A stretch of DNA of 64,000 bases. Origin: Aplysia californica (taxonomy: Eukaryota; Mollusca; Gastropoda; Aplysiida; Aplysiidae). Location of the stretch: assembly GCF_000002075.1 (NCBI RefSeq), contig NW_004797482.1, forward strand, positions 294,702 through 358,701. The letters run 5' to 3'. Of this stretch, positions 41,048-55,178 are shown one piece after another (the stretch's first letter is position 1; each line of letters opens with the position of its first letter). Both the position numbers and the translations under genes were made by a program. The notes beneath the pieces were generated by a model. The model did no database searches and was not told where the DNA came from. It worked only from the letters and a program-made list of their open reading frames with translations.

Positions 41048-44000
41048 TATTATCATCATCATCACCATCATCATAGTAATTATTATCATCATTATTATTA
41101 TTATTATAATCATTATTATTTTTCATTATTATTATTTATTTATCATTATTATTATTATTATACTATTATTATCATCATCATCATTATTATTATTATTATC
41201 ATTATCATCATCATTCTTACCTGGCAGTGACGTGCATGAGACAGGCTAGAGTCCCTTCCAAAGAGGCCAGGTTGTAGAAATGGGGAGCGTCTGTGATGTT
41301 GAGCCGATGCTGCAACTTGCGCACCAGGTCTCCCCTCACCTGACCCGGCCGGGCCCTGAGGAAGACAGCCCAAAAGTAAAGTTTTAGTAAGAGTTTTACG
41401 GCACTAGCAACATAATAAGGTCATAAAGTGCCGAAGATTAGAGGTGTTACAAGAGAGTAACGAACACAATAAAAGAAGGAAGGGCGATAAGGACGATAGA
41501 TGCTAGATAGGAAAGAAGGAGCAAACCACATCAGAGCACGGGCCAACCATCCACATGTAGAGAGCCAAAGAGTTTAGTTCCAGTAAAAGTTTTACTGCAT
41601 TTGCTTCATAATTAAGTCATATATAAGTGCCGAAGACTAGACTTGTTACTAGACAGTAACATACAAGGAAAAGGAGGAAGAGAGATAAGGATGACATCAT
41701 TTCATCATTTGAACGCTTAACGGCAACAGAAGATGAAAAATGAAAAAGAAACGGAAAGATCATTTGAAATCAGGGTGGTCCACTTTTGTTTGGAATAGAC
41801 TTTTATGTGCATTTCCTGTTTTTCTGCAACTGCCTCTACATCTTCAACAAAGGGAATGAGATTTTTCTAATCCAAGAACACCAAGTGGTTAAAAAAGCTG
41901 ATAACACACACACACAAAATTCAAAACCAAGACTCTTACATTTTCCAAACAGTTTACAGCATTTGCAGCAAAAACAGGTCATATGAATGCTGAAAATTAC
42001 AGGTGACACGAGAGTGTAACTTACAAGGAAAAGAGGGAGGAGAGATAAGGACAACAAATGTCTTTTTTAAAGTTTTAGTAAGAGTTTTATGGCACTTGCA
42101 ACACAATAAGGTCATATAAGTGCTGAAGATTTGGAGTGCTACAAGAGAGTAACAAACACAAAAAAGAAGGAGGGGAGATAAGGACGACCGATGTTTGATA
42201 GGAAAGAAGGAAAAAACCACACCATAGCACCCGCCAACCACCCACAATAAAACTCTTCGACACTTTGTTAATAAGACAAAGATTTATAAAACATGAAGAT
42301 TAAGCAAACTTTGAATACAAGTAGCATGAATTCTCACCTCTGACACAACTGATACGGAAAGTGGTTGTTGATGCTGGTGATGTAGTGAAGGAGCTCCTTA
42401 TCCAGACTCCTGGAGAGAGAGAGAGAAAAGGTAACACAGACATTAAGAGACACATCTGAAGCATTTTAGTTTTAGTAAGAGTATTACGGCATTTGCAACT
42501 CAATACAGACACAACGTCAGGACCCTGATGAGATTCAAACCCAAAACCTTTTAGTTGCGAGTCCAAGAGCCGAGTCCGAGAGCTTAACCACTAAGCCACC
42601 AACGCCACAATAAGGTATTAAATTATCAAAGAAACACTTGACTGTTTTGCACATGACACGCTGTTGAAGTCATGAAAATCTATTGAAATTTATAATGCCT
42701 ACGTCTGTGGGAGAATCTGAATGCAACAATGTATTCCACATTATGGAAGGGAAGCAACGATTATTTGATTATGTACACACTTCGCCCCTGACAGTCCTAT
42801 CTGAGACAAACAGTAAAATCAAAGATCCCGTCACTCAAACAGCTATAGTGTTGCTAGGGGTGTTAAACCTATATAATTTCACCAATGTGTCACAGTGTGC
42901 TGGAATCAGGCGCTTTTCAATATTTGGGCATATGAGCCATTGCCAAAACGTGGGGAAAAACACACACATCTCACATTAGTGTGCATAAAATGTGATGCAT
43001 TAGTATTTATTCCTCCAAAACTTATACACACGTCAAATATAGGATGTAGAACCTGCATTAGCAGTTTCAGACCCCATGTCAGCTTTATAATCTTGAGTTT
43101 GTAAATTTTGTGCCAAAAATGTTCGTTTTTTATTGATTCCTGGAGTGTCATTTTGAGCACACCAATGCAAACTTCCAAGAATGTCCAAAATTTAGTATTT
43201 TTGGGTGGGTTTTTTTTACGTGTGCTTTGATCCTATGCTATTTGTCATTGGGAAAGGTTAACTTGCTCAATAAATCGGTTTATTTGTTTGCAAATAGACG
43301 AACAATTCGGATTACTTGTGCATCTGTCGTGTCGTCACGGACTAGGTGTTTCAGAAAACACCATTATTTTTCAGTAGAACCACTGTAGCTGGTTAAATCT
43401 TTTTGTCTATCGTTGTTTATTCAATACTTCAAAAGCCGCGATGTGCGAAATGAACATCGGGTTCCTAGATCTACGATTTCGGTCGGCTGTTTTACATTCG
43501 CCGTTATTGTCGTCAATTTGCGACGTACCGGAAGTCCGAATTTCGCCCACTTTTGTTTTGAACGGATCATCAACAGTGCCCGGATATAATTGTTTTCTTG
43601 AGTGACTTCCCCTTACCCGCTTCCCCAGAACAACGGAAGCAACGGGGGAAACAGAAAAACGAAAGTAGTCATTGCCTTCAGCGTCCGGTGACGCACAAGA
43701 ATTTTGCGTTGAATGTGACGTACTGTGCTGTTTTGCGTGTTTTTAGGCTACTCTGTTGAATATTTTAGTGAAATTGCGGTGTTTACACTGGATTCCTGGA
43801 ACAAGAGTGTGATGTGTGAACAAACTTCGAGAGATGGATCATTTCTGTGGTTAAAGAATTAGCTTTTGTGCTCAGTGATGACGTTTGGGGTGTCGTCATG
43901 CAGCCGTACAAGACTGACTGACGTACTAGAACTTACATTGTCCTAAGAGCAAACATTTTTTAAGTAATGTGTGCTCTCTTTACTCAAACAAATAAACAAA

Positions 44001-45488
44001 CATGTGCTTGTTTATCTGTCTAACTCAAAAATACACATTTGTTCTTTGTTGGTATGATATACCTTTTCCAATACATTGTGTCATTGTGTCATCATTATTA
44101 TGTACAAGTAATATTTGTCATCATTGCTAATATCAATAAGTTTTCAACATATATTTCATACATGCAAGATTCATTTAGAAGCAAAATACGCCTTTATTGA
44201 TCTGTGTATCTCTTAGTGCAAATTTGTTCTTTGTAGGCATGATTTTACCTTTTCCCAGTATGTTTTGTCATCACTGTTATGTACGAGTACTGTTTGTCAT
44301 AATTAGCAATATAATTGTGATCGTCCACTGTCTTTGATATAATGACCTGATATCTGTTTCAAAGCAAAAGAAACCTCTCCTGGTTTTTTTTAAATTCTTA
44401 AAGTGCGTTTTTCTCTCTGGAGACAAGACTTTTGTCTTTTCCTGTACATTGTGTCATCATTGTTATGTACAAGTCATGTTTGTCATCACTGTTATGTACA
44501 GGTCAGCTCAATTGATTTTGTGCTTTTGCCTCATATTAATTTAAAAATTGTTTTACACATGTGTTTTTCTGGTACTGAGGCTTTGATAACTGTATTTGTA
44601 CAGCCTTTCACTATTGTGATGTGTTGTCAATGATAATGTCCTCCTTTCTTGTACATAACAATGATGACATGTTCTGTGCACTGCGTCATTGTTACAAAGC
44701 TTGTCATTCATATTACCATTATGAATGGAGTTCATAGTGAACAAAGTCTTTGTTTACTAAACAAATGGAATTTAAAGTTCATAATTTGCCCTGCTGCTTA
44801 TCTGTTTTTGTCATCACTGTTACATACAAGAAATACAGTAGTTGCCAAACCAATAGACCCATATCTCCAAAATCGTACATCTCCTTGCTCTGATACTCTA
44901 GGAATATGAGCACTAAATGTCAATCTGTGACTGACAGAAAAGAGAGTCAAATTGGTAAGAAAAATTTTTTTGCACCACTGAGTCTCAAGAGAGTCTCACG
45001 TTTTGGCAATTGCTCATATAAAGTTATCGGTATTGCCTTAAAAGTGGTTCATTTGTCTCGCTTTTGATTTTCAAAATGCCAATCTCTCTTGCATATAAGT
45101 CGGAAAAATTGTCGAGTCCTTCAATTACATTACTTTGACGAGCACCTAATTAAACCACTATGCCACACATATTTTTTCCTAACCTCTTGACATGACTCCC
45201 AGACTCGCCCCCTTCAGGAGACGACGAGGAAGCCGCGGAGAACGGACGAGCCATGAGACTGACCAGAGGGCTGTTGGGCTGGTACAACTTTTCAACCAAC
45301 CACGACAGAGGGGAGGGCAGAGTAGATGGCCCTGAGGCCGAGAGACGCGGCGAGACGCAGCGCAGGACAGCGCTGATGAAGCGGAGGATTTGTAGCAGGA
45401 GGGACTGGTCGGAGGCAGAGGACGGGGTGACTTGGAGGAACCTGTGGCAGAATGGGAGAAGAAAAAACATTTTTAAAAATAAAAGTAA

Positions 45489-45548
<60 letters not shown>

Positions 45549-48120
45549 TAAAAAAACAAGAAGAGAAACATAAAAGAAGCAGACTACAAAGGGAAGAAGA
45601 AAATTAGAGAAACAGCTGATGGAAGTAAGAGAAATGAAAAAAGTAGATGGCAATAGCAGAAGAAAATAAGAGAAGCTGACTACGGAAGAAAAAAGAAATG
45701 AAAGAAGAAGAAAATTTTAAAAAGTCACCTATGAAAAAAAAAAAAAAAAGAGAAAAGAAGCAGACAATTATCGTATTCTTTGTCTCTGTTTCATTCATGT
45801 AGAGAGAACCACAAGTTCATTTTAGTTTTAGTAAAAATTTAATGGCACTTGTAACACAATTAGGTCATATAAGTGAAGAAGATAAGACGCATTACAAGAG
45901 AGTAACAAACACACAAAAAAAGGAGGAGAGATAAGGATGATAGATGTTTGATAGGAAAGAAGGAGCAAACCACACCAGAGCACCTGCCAACCATCCGATA
46001 GTTTAGTAAGAGTTTTACAGCACTTGTAACACAAATATGTCACATAAGTGCCACATAATAGACATAGTGTCATGCAAACAAAAGAAGAAGAAGAAATTAG
46101 GATGATAGATGTTTGACAGGAAAGAAGGAGCAAACCACATCAGAGCACTCATCAAACCTGTCCCCATGGTTTTATGCACCCCACATAATTTAGCAAAATT
46201 TGATCATTTTTTGCACAATTTCTGATTATTTTCTTTTATCGTTCTTTGTTAACATTAACAGAATCGCATAATTTCACATTTTTGGGCTCAGTTTGCATAA
46301 TTTCAGAATTTTTCTTGCATAAAACGACGGGGACAGTCAAACACACAAAACCACAAGTTCTCTTCACCCTTCCCACTTACTTCTCTAAGGCCGAGTACCA
46401 GTCAGCAGAGCAGAAAAACTCGGACACCACGGGTATCCTGACCCCCGTGACATACGACGACATCCGGTCCAAAGCGGCGACCACCTGGCCATGTGACGAG
46501 GCCTCCTCGATGGCCTTGACCTTGGCCTGTAGCATCCACGACACAGACGACGTCTTCAGCACTGTCCGGTCGATCGGGCTCAGGGCCAGGGAAGAGCTGA
46601 ACCTATATATATGCGGAAGGAACGAATAAAGAGTTTGAGTTTGAGTAAGGAAAAGCACACCCACACAATACTGCCGTGCCAAGGCAGACCGACATATCTG
46701 CAAAAATGATTAATGTTTGTATCTTCATTTAAATGGACGCCTATACCCATTCTGCATCTTGTGTCAAAGGCAGGAAGACGTATCTGCACTACATATAGGA
46801 TATTTCACTATGACAAACAGACATAACCGAAGGGCCATGCCCATATTTCCAATGTAACTCAAAATCATAAAAAGTGTAGATACGTCGCTCGGCCTCGGCA
46901 CGGTAGAATAGACGTCAAAAAGGCAAAATACGCACAATTTTCTGAATTTCGATTTCTGCATTTACTCGGAAAATTGACATGACATGTCTGCAAACTACAG
47001 GCCAAACAACGAGTCCACTCACTCTGAGGCAGTGTCTGAGAAGAGGCGCGTGCTGAAAGAATCCAGCAGCTGGTGCAGCCCGCCCTGCCAGGCCACGTTC
47101 CAGGCCGCCCGCATCATCTCCCGCGGCCCGCTCAGTGCCATGACGTCTGTGTCTGGGTCCGGCAAACTGGCGGCGTTCGGGCTGCTGATGTGGTGACACG
47201 CTGGTTTGAACGGCAGTCGGTATCTGAGAGTGGAGGGTAGAAAAACAGGAACAGAGAGCAGGTCAGCTTTATCTTATCCATCAAACATAAGCACATCTCA
47301 CAATACACGTTTTTTTGTGTGTTTTTTTAGTGTCTCTATGTCTGTGACATATGGTTGTGAACAGTTGAAAGTTTGTCGTAGGTGAATTTTCAGCCGCAGT
47401 TCTCTCAAAAACAGCATTGTCTATGGCTGGTTTGTCCTGCTGCTGAAAGACACGCTCTGCTGTATTTCGAGCACATGAGTTTTTAAATGAAGACGTAATC
47501 TGTTTGGGTCACTGCGGAGGCAGACATTTGAACTAGGATTTTTGTTTGAGCAGCAAACACAGTTTCTTCCATAACGACAATAGATGACATGGCGTCGGAG
47601 GTCTAGTGGTTAGGCTGTTGGGTTTGTAACCAAAAGGTCATGAATTCAAACCCAGTTGGCGGCCTGACGTTTTATCTTTGAAAAAGGCACTTAAGGCGAA
47701 TTTTCCTCACTTTATAGGAATAGGTAAATGGCTGAAGAAAACAAAAGGTTTTGTCAGTTTATTAGTGTTGGAGTGCCCAATAAGCTGCTCACACTATATG
47801 GAAACTGAGAATGTTCCAGAGTGTTTTAGAAACCTGCTGGGGTCATAATAGTTATTAAGTGCATAGATTGAGCACTATGTAAATGCAATAAACATTATTA
47901 TCATTATCATCATGACAATAACACAAGTAAATAATTTGACATAAAGCTTTCACCTTTTGATGACCTGTGCAGGCAGGCTGAACCTGGTACCTGGGACGTT
48001 GGCTTGACCCGACCTGGAAGAAGGAATGGACGCCGTGAGAACAGGCCAAGCTTTGTCAAACTGACACACTCAGAGAGAGACATCAACAGCTACAGAGACT
48101 GTGCACACTAATTACACACT

Positions 48121-48194
<74 letters not shown>

Positions 48195-48263
48195 TAAAGA
48201 GAGAGAGAAAGATTGAGAGAGAGGGAGAGAGAGAGAGAGAGATTAATAGATACAGAGAGAGAG

Positions 48264-48358
<95 letters not shown>

Positions 48359-48403
48359 ATTGATAGAGAGAGAGAGTTTGATAGAGAGAGAGACATAGAG
48401 ATT

Positions 48404-48472
<69 letters not shown>

Positions 48473-51400
48473 ACATCAACAGCAACGGAGACTGAGCACA
48501 CTCATTACTATGAAATAGAGCAGCAGTAGATGAGATAATTGATATTAAGTTATGCAGGCAATCTTTACATGGGCAAAACAAAAATAACCTGCTAAGCTGA
48601 GGTGCCTTAAGCACTTCACTATACATTTTTTGTCAGTGCTGCAAGTTCAAGCCATTTCTTAAATTTCTACAGAAATAGCCTTGAAATCATAACTGTACAA
48701 CATTTTCACAAAAGCTATCTCTGAGCATATTATATGGTAAAAGGGCAAAAGAATATTGACTGTGGTTTTAAAACCTAAAGATTTCACAAATCCACATAAG
48801 ATTTCAACTTTCTTGTAAATCTTACTATCAGAATCAACTAAAAACACACCTTTCTTGAAAATCTTAATCACAAGTTCTATATGAGCGCACATTCTTGCAC
48901 ATCCACATCTTATTAACAGGTTTGGCAGGTGCACACCTTTTTCAAGATCTTACAAACAGGTTCAACATAAAACACAGATGGCGCTCAAATGACCTTATGC
49001 AGTTGCGAGCGCCGTAAAACCCTCTACTAAAACTAAAACTAAAACACAGAAGAGACGAATTCGCATCCACTGTCAGAATCAAACACAACTTGCACTGACC
49101 CAATGTCAAACTTGGCCACCTCATCAAAGAGCAGCAAGGTGAGAATGTGAGACACGTCCGACTTGATCTGTTCCTGCGACTGGTGTAACAAAGACACTGG
49201 GGAGAAGAGAAAGGTGAACATTTAGTAAACTCTGGAGGGTAGAGAAAGGTGAACATTTAGTAAACACTGGTGTGCAGAGAAAGGTGAACATTTCATAAAC
49301 ACTGGTGTGTAGAGAAAGGTGAACATTTAGTAAACACTGGGTAGTGGAGAAATGTAAATGTGAATGTTTAGTAAACACTGGTAAGTTGTGAAAGGTGAAC
49401 ATTTAGTAAACACTGTTGAGAAGAAAAAGGTGAACATTTAGTAAACACAATCCGGTCTAAGAACAAAATGTAAATTTAAAAATATTGCAAAAACTTGTTA
49501 AATTATTCTATAACCCACATATGGCTTTTTACTGACCAGACAAAGGAAAAAAAAAATCATGGCTTTATTTGACATTAGAAAAAAACCCAGGGACGGTAGC
49601 TTTTTACCTCTGACCAGGCAAAACCTTGTTCAAGTTTTCTATAACCCCATATGGCATTTTACACCCCAGACAAAGGAATTTTTAAAAATCCCGGCTCTCT
49701 TTGACACTAGAAAAACAACAACCCAGAAGCGGCTTACCTCTGACCAAACAGTGGTACAACTCGCTATCTCGAGACAGTGTGTGACGCAGCGTGTAGTCGT
49801 AGCGCGCCAAGCTGTGCAACATAGACAGACATGCAGGCAGGACGGCCACAGTATCAGGCTTTTGCTACACATTTAGAAATGAAAAAGACGAAAAATAGTG
49901 ATGAAAGTGTTATGGAAAATCAAGACTTTCAGTTTTAGTAAGAGTTTTACGGCACTTGCAACACAATAAGGTCATATAAGTGCCGAAGATGAGAAGTGTG
50001 ACAAGAGAGTAACAAAGACAAAAAAGGAGGAGAGATAAGGATGATAGAAGTTTGATAGGAAACAAGGAGCAAACCACACCCGAGCACCCGCCAACCATCC
50101 CCAAATCTAGACTGATAAGAGAAAGAAGTAAGTTGAGGGATAAATCTAATCAAATTCCACAGTCTAAATCTGCTGTGCATCTTTTTCTCTTCTCGGCTGA
50201 TTCATTCTGTTGCATTATTTTTAAAAAAGTAAGACCAAAGGGAGAATGGAGAGATTTGTGATACACTATTTTGTTCGTTTTTTAAGGAAACACTCCCCCC
50301 CCCCCCCCTCTTAAAAAGGAAAAAGAAAAGAAGGCAAAGAGAAAAAAAGACTAAAACAATCTAAGAAGGAAGCATTGACAAAGAAAAGAAAAGACAAAGA
50401 ACACTGCACACAACACCCTTCTTTATCAAAAAGATGCAACACATATCAGATTGTAATACAGTAAATTAATTATGTACCTTGCTGTCTGCCTCCTCCGCTG
50501 TGCTCACAACAGACTGTTGGATGACTGAACAAGCTATTTCCACCCCGCCATGGCTCTTGAACAAGGCATGCAGGTGAGGATCTAGGATTGTGGGAAAGAT
50601 ATTTTATTTGCACAAAATCACGATGTAAAATCATCTCATAGTATGTCTCAGAGAGGTACTGAGACAAAACAGATTTTTCCTGGACAAAAACATGCCCAGA
50701 CACAAAATAACAGAAGAAAAAAATTTTGAACGTAGGTGTTTTTATGCCTCCATCATCACAATTTAGAACATGTAGGAGGCAGGTTTCCACTCTACCAGTC
50801 GGGGCCAACCCATGTTGAGCATCAAATCAGAACGTCCAAAATACTCAATAACAATTCACGCCAATCAGATATAGGAATCCGGTCTCTAGTGGGCAACAGC
50901 AAAACGTCTAACCATTACACCACAGAAGGAGGGGTCAAAACATTCTTTTACTGGTTATTATTGATTATCAATTTCAGTCCTGGCCCAAAAAAGACCAAAA
51001 AACTGACAGGAAGAGATACAAATGCAAACAACAAAAATTTGACAAAAGTACAGAAAAAGTGTAACTTATAAACTTACTATACACAACATGAAAAAAAAAC
51101 CCTGGATAGATCAAATATAAACAAAATATTTGAAAATAGCATGACTGTTAAGTCCAACAAAGTTTTTTAACAAAGCAAAAACACTAACGAACAGAGGTGG
51201 TAGCTGGCAATGTACAAAACTCCTTAACTTTTCCGACCCTATGGAAACGAGCCCACAGGGACTCAACATTTTTGGATCACATTATCTAATACACTTTGTA
51301 TCAAGACTATTTTTAAATGGTCGGTCTGAATTCTGGGCAAAAATCAGACAATTTCTGAAATCCAGACTTGTCCTTTATCCAGAAAACTAGCACCTCCGAA

Positions 51401-54400
51401 CTTTTTTTTAGTAACAGTTTCACGGCACTTGCAACACAATAAGGTCAAATAAGTGCTAAAGATTAGAGGTGTTACAAGGGAGTAACATACACAAAAAAGA
51501 AGGAGGAGAGAACAGGACAATAGATGTTTGATAGGAAAGAAGGAGCAAACCACACTAGAGCACCCGCCAACCACCTCTGAATGACGAACACTTTGTAAGA
51601 GAGACTTGTGTGTTCACCTTTCAACATAATTGCCAGCTGTTCACCCGCGGACTTCTTGACCCCCGGGTCCACGGGGTCGGCTGTGAAGATGTCAAACACC
51701 TGCTTCATGCCTTCTTCCTGCAACACAACACAGAGAAAACACAACCGTAATTAACTGAAAATCCCTATCCTGTTTTGTTTGTATTAGTAAGGTTTGTCTA
51801 TTTGTTTTTGTAGAGTTTTACGGCGCTCGAACTGCATAAGGTCATATGAGTGTCAAGGGGTAGATGTCAAAAGAGAAGTCCAAGCAGGGAATCAGGCTTA
51901 CTCTACTCACCTCTCTAGCCTCAACAACACAAAGTCTGCTTCCACTATCAAGGCACCCCGCAAATAGCAGTTCACAAAAGAGTGACAAACATACAAAAGA
52001 AGTAGAGGAAAAAAATGACAATTGTAAGGATGAGGAAAGAAAAAGCAGCAGTTCCCCCTATGTTGTTCCGGCACAGTATGAGCATGACATTAATAAATCA
52101 GCTCATTTACTATTCTACTGTGTTAAGGACATGTTAATATCCCCCACTTTGGAAACTCCCTATCCTCTAAATTATGATCTAAAGTGTGTCAATGGGGGCA
52201 TAACATATTTACAATCAACTGTAGGACTTTTAACTGATATCTCAAAAGGTCGCTTGACAAATACAAACATTTGCAGGCCAGTTTACCTTGTTAAACATAA
52301 AGGACAGAGAATTACGAACAAACTCATTCTCTTTAACTTGAAAAAAAATAAAGAAAATAAAAAAAATATACAGAATCAAAGTGCCACATTATTACAAAAT
52401 CATCCATAACTATTCAAAACAGAGATCTTTTTTCAGTGTATGTACAGTTGAACTTGCTTTAACAACCACCTGTCCAAGACAATCCTCGACACAAACGACC
52501 ACATCACACTGCCCTCAGAGTTTTTCTATATATCATATGGGTCACAATGTAGAGGAATCAGGCGCTCGACAATTTTTGGGCACGTCGAGTTAATGGTATC
52601 ATCTTAAAGCTTGCTCATTTGCCTTGCATTCAATGAAAAATATACCCACCTTTCTAGAATAGAAGTCGAGATATTTTCCATTGAAGGAGGTGGGAATCAC
52701 CTGGTTTCAGAGGTAAAAATTATCGAGAAAAATGGTCGCTAAAGTTTGGCAACTTCCATATCTTGAGAATTCTTAAGAAATGAAAATTTACATTTTTTGT
52801 GCCTTTAATCAACGTTTTTCCAGTAAAATTCACACAGAAATATGATTTTACATAGTCATAAAAGTGTTGAGCCAAAAACTAAAAATCGAAAAAAAAATTG
52901 CCTGTGGAAATACGGCGTTTTCTTCTATTTCATTACTTTGACGAGTGCCTGATTTCACCACAAAGCCTCACATATTGACCCAGTCTAAGATGACCACTTT
53001 TCTCAACGGCAATGGGTGGTTGTCTAGGACAGGTTTGACTCTATAATAAGCAACTAAAAGCTACCTACAGTGAACACAGAGCGAGTTGGATCATCATCAA
53101 TGAGTACTGGGGTGCTCAGGATGAGGCACGAGTCGATTTTTGTTGGCTCAAGGTCACCCGTGGCAGGCATCTTGCCTTCAGTGTCTTGCTCGTTGCTAAG
53201 GAACCATCGGACGTGCTTTGATGCTTGAGCCCTCAACCTGAAAATAGTGTAATTAATTCATAGTTTCAAAAACAGTGGCAGCCGACTGGATGGACAAAGA
53301 GTATAATTTTTTAAGTCTTCAAAGTTTCCCTAAAAAAAAACCAACACAAAAAACCATTAAGCACTATCCTAAAAAGCTTTTAAAAACTTCCAACGAAAGA
53401 ATCTTAAATGGCTCGGAAATATTCTATTAGCCCTGCTATAGTATATAGGATCACTAGTGGACAAGCAGTATTTGGGCTGGAGAGACTGACTGTAGAACAA
53501 AAAAAACAATCACAGTAAACAGAGAAAGTATAAAGAACCTCAACTTTGTTGATCAGCAGAATCTATGTGGAGAATTTTTGCTGAAAAAGAAAAAGCGGGA
53601 AAAAAAAACCCCGGACAGCTTCGATTTTATCGGAGTACTTGGCAGATCTGCTATACCTTTATAACTTAAGCTTTGTCGGAGAGAGAGAGCAAACGTAAAC
53701 ACTTCAACTTGCAGTTTGTTGGAGAGATAGAGCAGACGTAAATATTTCGACTTACATCTTGTCAAAGAGATGGAGCAGACGTAAATACTTCGACTTATGC
53801 TTTGTCGGAGAGTAAATACATCAAATTACGTTTTGTAGGAGAAGTAGAGTAGATGTAAATTTAATACTTCAAATTACGTCTTGTCAGAGAGATAGAGCAA
53901 ATGTAAATACCATCAATAATTTATTTATAGAAGCACCAGCCATCCATGTCCAGGTGCTGTTTTAGCCAGAGACGTAAATTCGTCAACTTACGTTTTCTCG
54001 GAGAGACAGAGCAGACGTAAATTCTTCATCCTTGGTTTTCTCAGAGAGATAGAGCAGACGCAAATACTTCGACTTACGTCTTGTCCGAGAGATACAGCAA
54101 ACGCAGACTTCCCCTTAGCTTGTCCAGGAGAGGCACGTTGTGGCTGGAGGTAGTCGGGTCAAGCATTGACCACAGGAGACGTCCCAGGGCCGTGCTCTGG
54201 TCAGTGTACGACTGCAAACAGATGTTCATTCACAATGTTGGTACACATGTAGACACACACACACACACGCACACACACACAGAGTGCAGTCACACATACT
54301 CCACTGACCACCTGTCTAAGACAATCACCTGTACAAACGACAACTACCCACTACCCTCTTGCATTTCTAGAAATACTTTAATGACAATGTCCAAGATGTC

Positions 54401-54835
54401 TAGTTGTCCTAAGACAACCACTTTTCTCCTCGCCAATGGGCAACCGTCTTGGACAATTTGAACTATTTTCATTTGAGCCAACAACTCACTGCCCTCCAAA
54501 TTCAGTTATTAACTTTTAAATATAAGAACTTTTCTTCAATACCTCAAACATTCTGATTCTGTTCTTAAAAGTAGTGAACACATTTATAAACAGATAAAAT
54601 CACAGAACACACACTCTCAAATGAAAACATATACAAACACAGACACACACATTGAAATACATAGATACAAACACACATACACTAGCAAATATAACACACA
54701 CTAAAAAACATGCAAATAGATGCAAACACATACACACACACACACATATTTACAGATATAAATGCATCCACACACATTAACAGAAAAAAACATCCACACA
54801 CACACATACACACATACATACACACACACACACAT

Positions 54836-54866
<31 letters not shown>

Positions 54867-54971
54867 AACAAACTCAGCTTTCATCCTACCTGTAAAATAG
54901 GCAAAGACTTAGACACACACACATATTTACAGATATAAATGCATCCACACACATTAACAGAAAAAAACATC

Positions 54972-55002
<31 letters not shown>

Positions 55003-55143
55003 ATACACACAGACACACACAGACACACACACACACATACGTTCAGCTTTTCCTGTACCTGTAAAATAGGCAAAGACTTGGTCAGAGCCAACATAAACTC
55101 TTGCTACAAACACACACACACACAGACACACACACACACTCTC

Positions 55144-55178
<35 letters not shown>

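Noticed and set aside
48112-48501. Ser/Leu and Arg/Glu repeat ORFs
   Set aside because: Pure translation of a GA microsatellite.
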